Positions 61,182-64,000 of a DNA stretch of 64,000 nt are shown here, piece after piece. The notes beneath the pieces are model-generated. The model was not told where the DNA came from. It was given only the letters and a program-made list of their open reading frames with translations, and searched no databases. Source of the stretch: Hyaloperonospora brassicae (lineage: Eukaryota; Oomycota; Peronosporomycetes; Peronosporales; Peronosporaceae); NCBI GenBank assembly GCA_947650285.1, contig CANTFL010001211.1, positions 186,001 to 250,000 of the forward strand, given 5' to 3'. Every line of letters starts with the position of its first letter. Positions within the stretch are counted from its first letter, which is position 1. The translations under genes and the position numbers were made by a program.

Positions 61182-63231
61182 ATGGCGATGATTGACATAG
61201 AAGAAATTTACGGTACTAAAGTACTGTCGAAGGGACACATTTTTCAGACGAGCGCTGCTGCAACTGTTTTTATACAGGACTACTGATTTAATTAAAATCG
61301 ACAGTGCAAGGTCAAGAGGTGCACTGGTGAAAGCAAAACGTATGTGTGCCCACAAGACGGGTGCCTGTGGGAAGTCCGCGTGACGAGGAGACAGCGGAAG
61401 GGTGCATCTTCTGAGCACTACATTTCGACGCTTGTTGATGTTCACTTGGATGTGTGTCTTGCGACTGCCAAGCCTTCAGCACGTCAAATCAAGCTTTTTC
61501 CTACTTTTAGTGCTGCGGTTCGAGGTGACAAGGGCATCAAGCGCAAGGTAATTGTGGCTCTAGTCCGCGTTCGTGATGGATCGAACCTTCAAAATTATCG
61601 AAGTAAGACTTACGAAGCCATAGAAGCGGTAATTGAAGAGATGGAAGGCGAGTGGGAGTCGTCTTTTGAGCTTTTAGCTCCACATTTGATTGAGTTTAAG
61701 CGCTTGAACGTATCCAGCACTGTGGCGCTCGAAGTGGACCAAGAGAATCGATTTTTCCGCTTTTTTGTGGCCTTTGGAGTGTCTGTAAACAGCCAACAGT
61801 ATAATGTTCCGGTGGTTGGATTTGATGGAACGCATTCACGACATCACAAATTAATTGGCGTGATACTATCTCTCATTGGTCGAGACGGAAATGGACAAAA
61901 GATTACGTTGGCTACTGCATTCGTATATGTGGAGAACAAGGACAACATTTCATGGTTTTTCATTCAGTGTATTAATGCTGGAATTAATTTAGTGAATGTC
62001 GCGATAATGTGTGATCGTGGGAAGATACAAGATTCCGTTAAAGATGTATACGCAACGACAGGTATCATCCTCCAGATTCAATTCTGTACTTGGCATATTT
62101 TGCGCAACATCAACCGGAATTTTGGATGTTCTGGATCTGAATTCGAAAATGCTGTGTGGAAAATTTCAAGCATCAGAATCCGAGATCGAATACACCGCAG
62201 CTCTTACAAAGGTGGGAATAAAGTTTGGAGATGATGTTGCCACATACATCGGGAATATCGGTCCCATTTATTGGACTATATTTGCGAATATGCAAATGGA
62301 AAATGTCGATGAAAATTTAAATGTCAGAAAGTTCACGACGTCAAGCTCAAATTCGGCCACATGCACGTATGACCAAGATGATTGATCTCTACTAATGATA
62401 CTATGTTCTCTTTTTGGGTGGCGCACCACTAACTTTGTCGAAAGCGATAACAACACCATGCTCGTTCATGGAATTCGTGACGCATCGCCTCTCGAAGCAT
62501 TGAAAATTTTAACACAGGCGACTTTGGAAAATTTTGCATGCGTCAAGATCAAATTAAACAATGGAGAACAAAGAAACATTCTGTGACTCCTCGTGCGAGG
62601 TCTCTTTGGAAAAAAGAACAAGCAGCTGCAGGTGGATATGAATGTTGTGCGGTCGAAATCCAATATATGGTTTGCCTCGAAACAAGGCTACGCAAAATAT
62701 CGGCGCATTGATGTTGAGGCTTAAAGTTGCTCTTGTTCAACTTTCATGCAAATGATATTGCCTTGCCGACACCTTGTTGCCGTATTGCATGCTAATGGAT
62801 CTACAATCGACATAACAGCAGCTTTTCATCCTGCATATTTGGTCTTAACGTTTAAGCAAGGTTTTCTGGGTAAGTCGATTGAATTGGTTGTAAACACCAG
62901 AAAACCAGATGTGAAGATTAATTTCGCCATTGTTTTATCAAAAACTGGACGACGACAAAAAAGACGTATCGGTAGCTCTGGGGATTCGAAGTCTGGAGCT
63001 ACTTACAAATGCTGCCACTGCTTTCAAGAGGGACACAACAAGTTAACATTTCGACGCCATGCGACTGTTAAGGAACAAAAGAACAAGCATTTCGAAGCAA
63101 AGTCAACTGACTTAAGCGACCCGATAAGGTCTGTATATCCATCGTCAGTATTCGTGACGGATACAGTGATGGATGACACCACTTCGAATGAATGCCACCC
63201 GCGTGGATCGATTGCCTTTATACTTAATTAA
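61182..63231 (+). pseudogene. MULE-1 transposase pseudogene
   Basis: Start at ATG 61182 (MAMIDIEEIYGTKVLSKGHI). After in-frame stops at about 61281-61296 the N-terminal block TYVCPQDGCLWEVRVTRRQR and PSARQIKLFPTFSAAVRGDK follow. The MULE catalytic domain has VVGFDGTHSRHHKL (first Asp), ISWFFIQCINAGI, VAIMCDRGKIQDSVKDVY (second Asp) and FCTWHILRNINRNFG. A frameshift near 62160 moves the reading to the frame of ESEIEYTAALTKVG and, near 62390, to FGWRTTNFVESDNN. The SWIM zinc-binding block is CSCSTFMQMILPCRHLVAVLH (62728-62790), and a knuckle CCHCFQEGHNKLTFRRH lies near 63015-63060. At least four lesions; not functional. No TIRs recognised around it. Confidence 0.85.
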
Positions 63232-64000
63232 ACATGCTGTACATTGCTTTTATAACAAATAAATACAACAACATATTTGCCAACACGTTGCTTTAAACAC
63301 GCTTGCTTTGTATTATTTGTCTATTTACTCTCATTGCTACCATTTACTGTGAACAAAGTGCTTGAAAAATAACGTGTGTCATCGTTTAGTCCTCTACAAC
63401 AACACTTCCTTCTACCTGCACGTGCGGGACATCATTCACATCGATCATGAAGCATCATACATGCTTCTTTCACGTACATTGTGCATCAGGGGGTTCACTC
63501 TGTGCTTGGCAATCACAAATCGCGCCTTTATGGCGCGATTTCACACCTTGACCTTGTTACGCGACTTGCACAGTCCTTGTATCCGATCTCTAGTAGTAAA
63601 ACAAAACGTGAAGACGCCAGAAATACTCCATACGTACATCAGAACTGGCGCCAACAATTTGCATTCGACCTGCAAAATACTAAACGAGAGATAGTTACGA
63701 TCTTGATAACGTCCAACCTATTCCAAGGTGCAGGCATTAAACGAACAGCATAATTCATCTCATAAAATAGCGTTAAAACAGATATAATTGTCGAAATCGT
63801 CGACTTTCGTACCTACACACCGTCCGGCAGATTCTCTTTCGTCTGCTTATCGCACGCCGCGCCCCTTGCAATGTCACGCGCACAGAAATTATGATTGACT
63901 CGACACCCACTGTCTAATCAGCTACTGATATGTAAATACCGCGTCTCTTACCTTTACATCGCTGGTAGGCTTATAGCAAAGATATGGTTCCAACACAGAG
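63232..64000. other. Non-coding right end
   Basis: AT-rich after the MULE-1 stop. A 110-codon plus-strand frame (63362-63694) has no recognisable motif. The sequence may include the right flank of MULE-1 but I found no inverted partner to 60440-61180. Confidence 0.4.

Overview
The window looks like a nuclear contig from an oomycete, most likely Peronosporales (Phytophthora or downy mildew). The reasons are short-intron eukaryotic genes, a cytosolic Hsp70 ending in EEVD, a small Cys/His motif protein of a kind I know from oomycetes, and TE families (Copia, MULE, pogo-like DDE_1) that match oomycete ones. No organism name can be proved from the sequence alone. Most of the 64 kb is transposable-element DNA; only about 5 kb (54.9-59.9 kb) is a compact host-gene island.

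Layout. 1-5.1 kb: no gene recognised, only degenerate dispersed repeats. 5.15-35.56 kb: one old Mutator-like element (MULE-2, minus strand) with inverted terminal repeats of roughly 450 bp, blown open by nested insertions. Copia-F (-) sits in the MULE transposase gene. Copia-C (+) sits in the gag gene of Copia-F. Copia-C is broken by a fold-back inverted repeat, which itself contains Copia-A (+), by an AT-rich organelle-like segment, and by Copia-D (-). Copia-E (-) sits in the reverse-transcriptase gene of Copia-D. LTR pairs with matching target duplications, and coding sequence that resumes across each insertion, show the order: MULE-2 > F > C > D > E, with A a separate branch inside C. A 1.0 kb non-autonomous repeat (R1) is a further insertion into MULE-2.

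35.6-49.0 kb holds decayed DNA transposons. A Pack-MULE (38.07-39.35 kb) carries captured pieces of an adenylate kinase gene and a 3-hydroxyacyl-CoA dehydratase gene. A pogo-like element with TIRs and TA duplications lies at 39.7-42.2 kb, and a second R1 copy at 42.6-44.1 kb. 49.03-54.28 kb is Copia-B (-), nearly intact, whose LTRs appear identical; its one visible lesion is a single-base frameshift.

The host-gene island has three genes: a nine-exon syntaxin-6/SYP6-type Qc-SNARE (+), a convergent small Cys/His motif protein with a poly-Q tract (-), and an intronless cytosolic Hsp70 (-). To the right (61.2-63.2 kb) lies another MULE transposase pseudogene (MULE-1), which served as reference for recognising the scattered pieces of MULE-2.

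The six Copia elements form two lineages (A/E and B/C/D/F). All have the gag start codon inside a primer-binding site complementary to the anticodon arm of initiator tRNA-Met. Everything here was read by eye; repeat boundaries without a target duplication are approximate.
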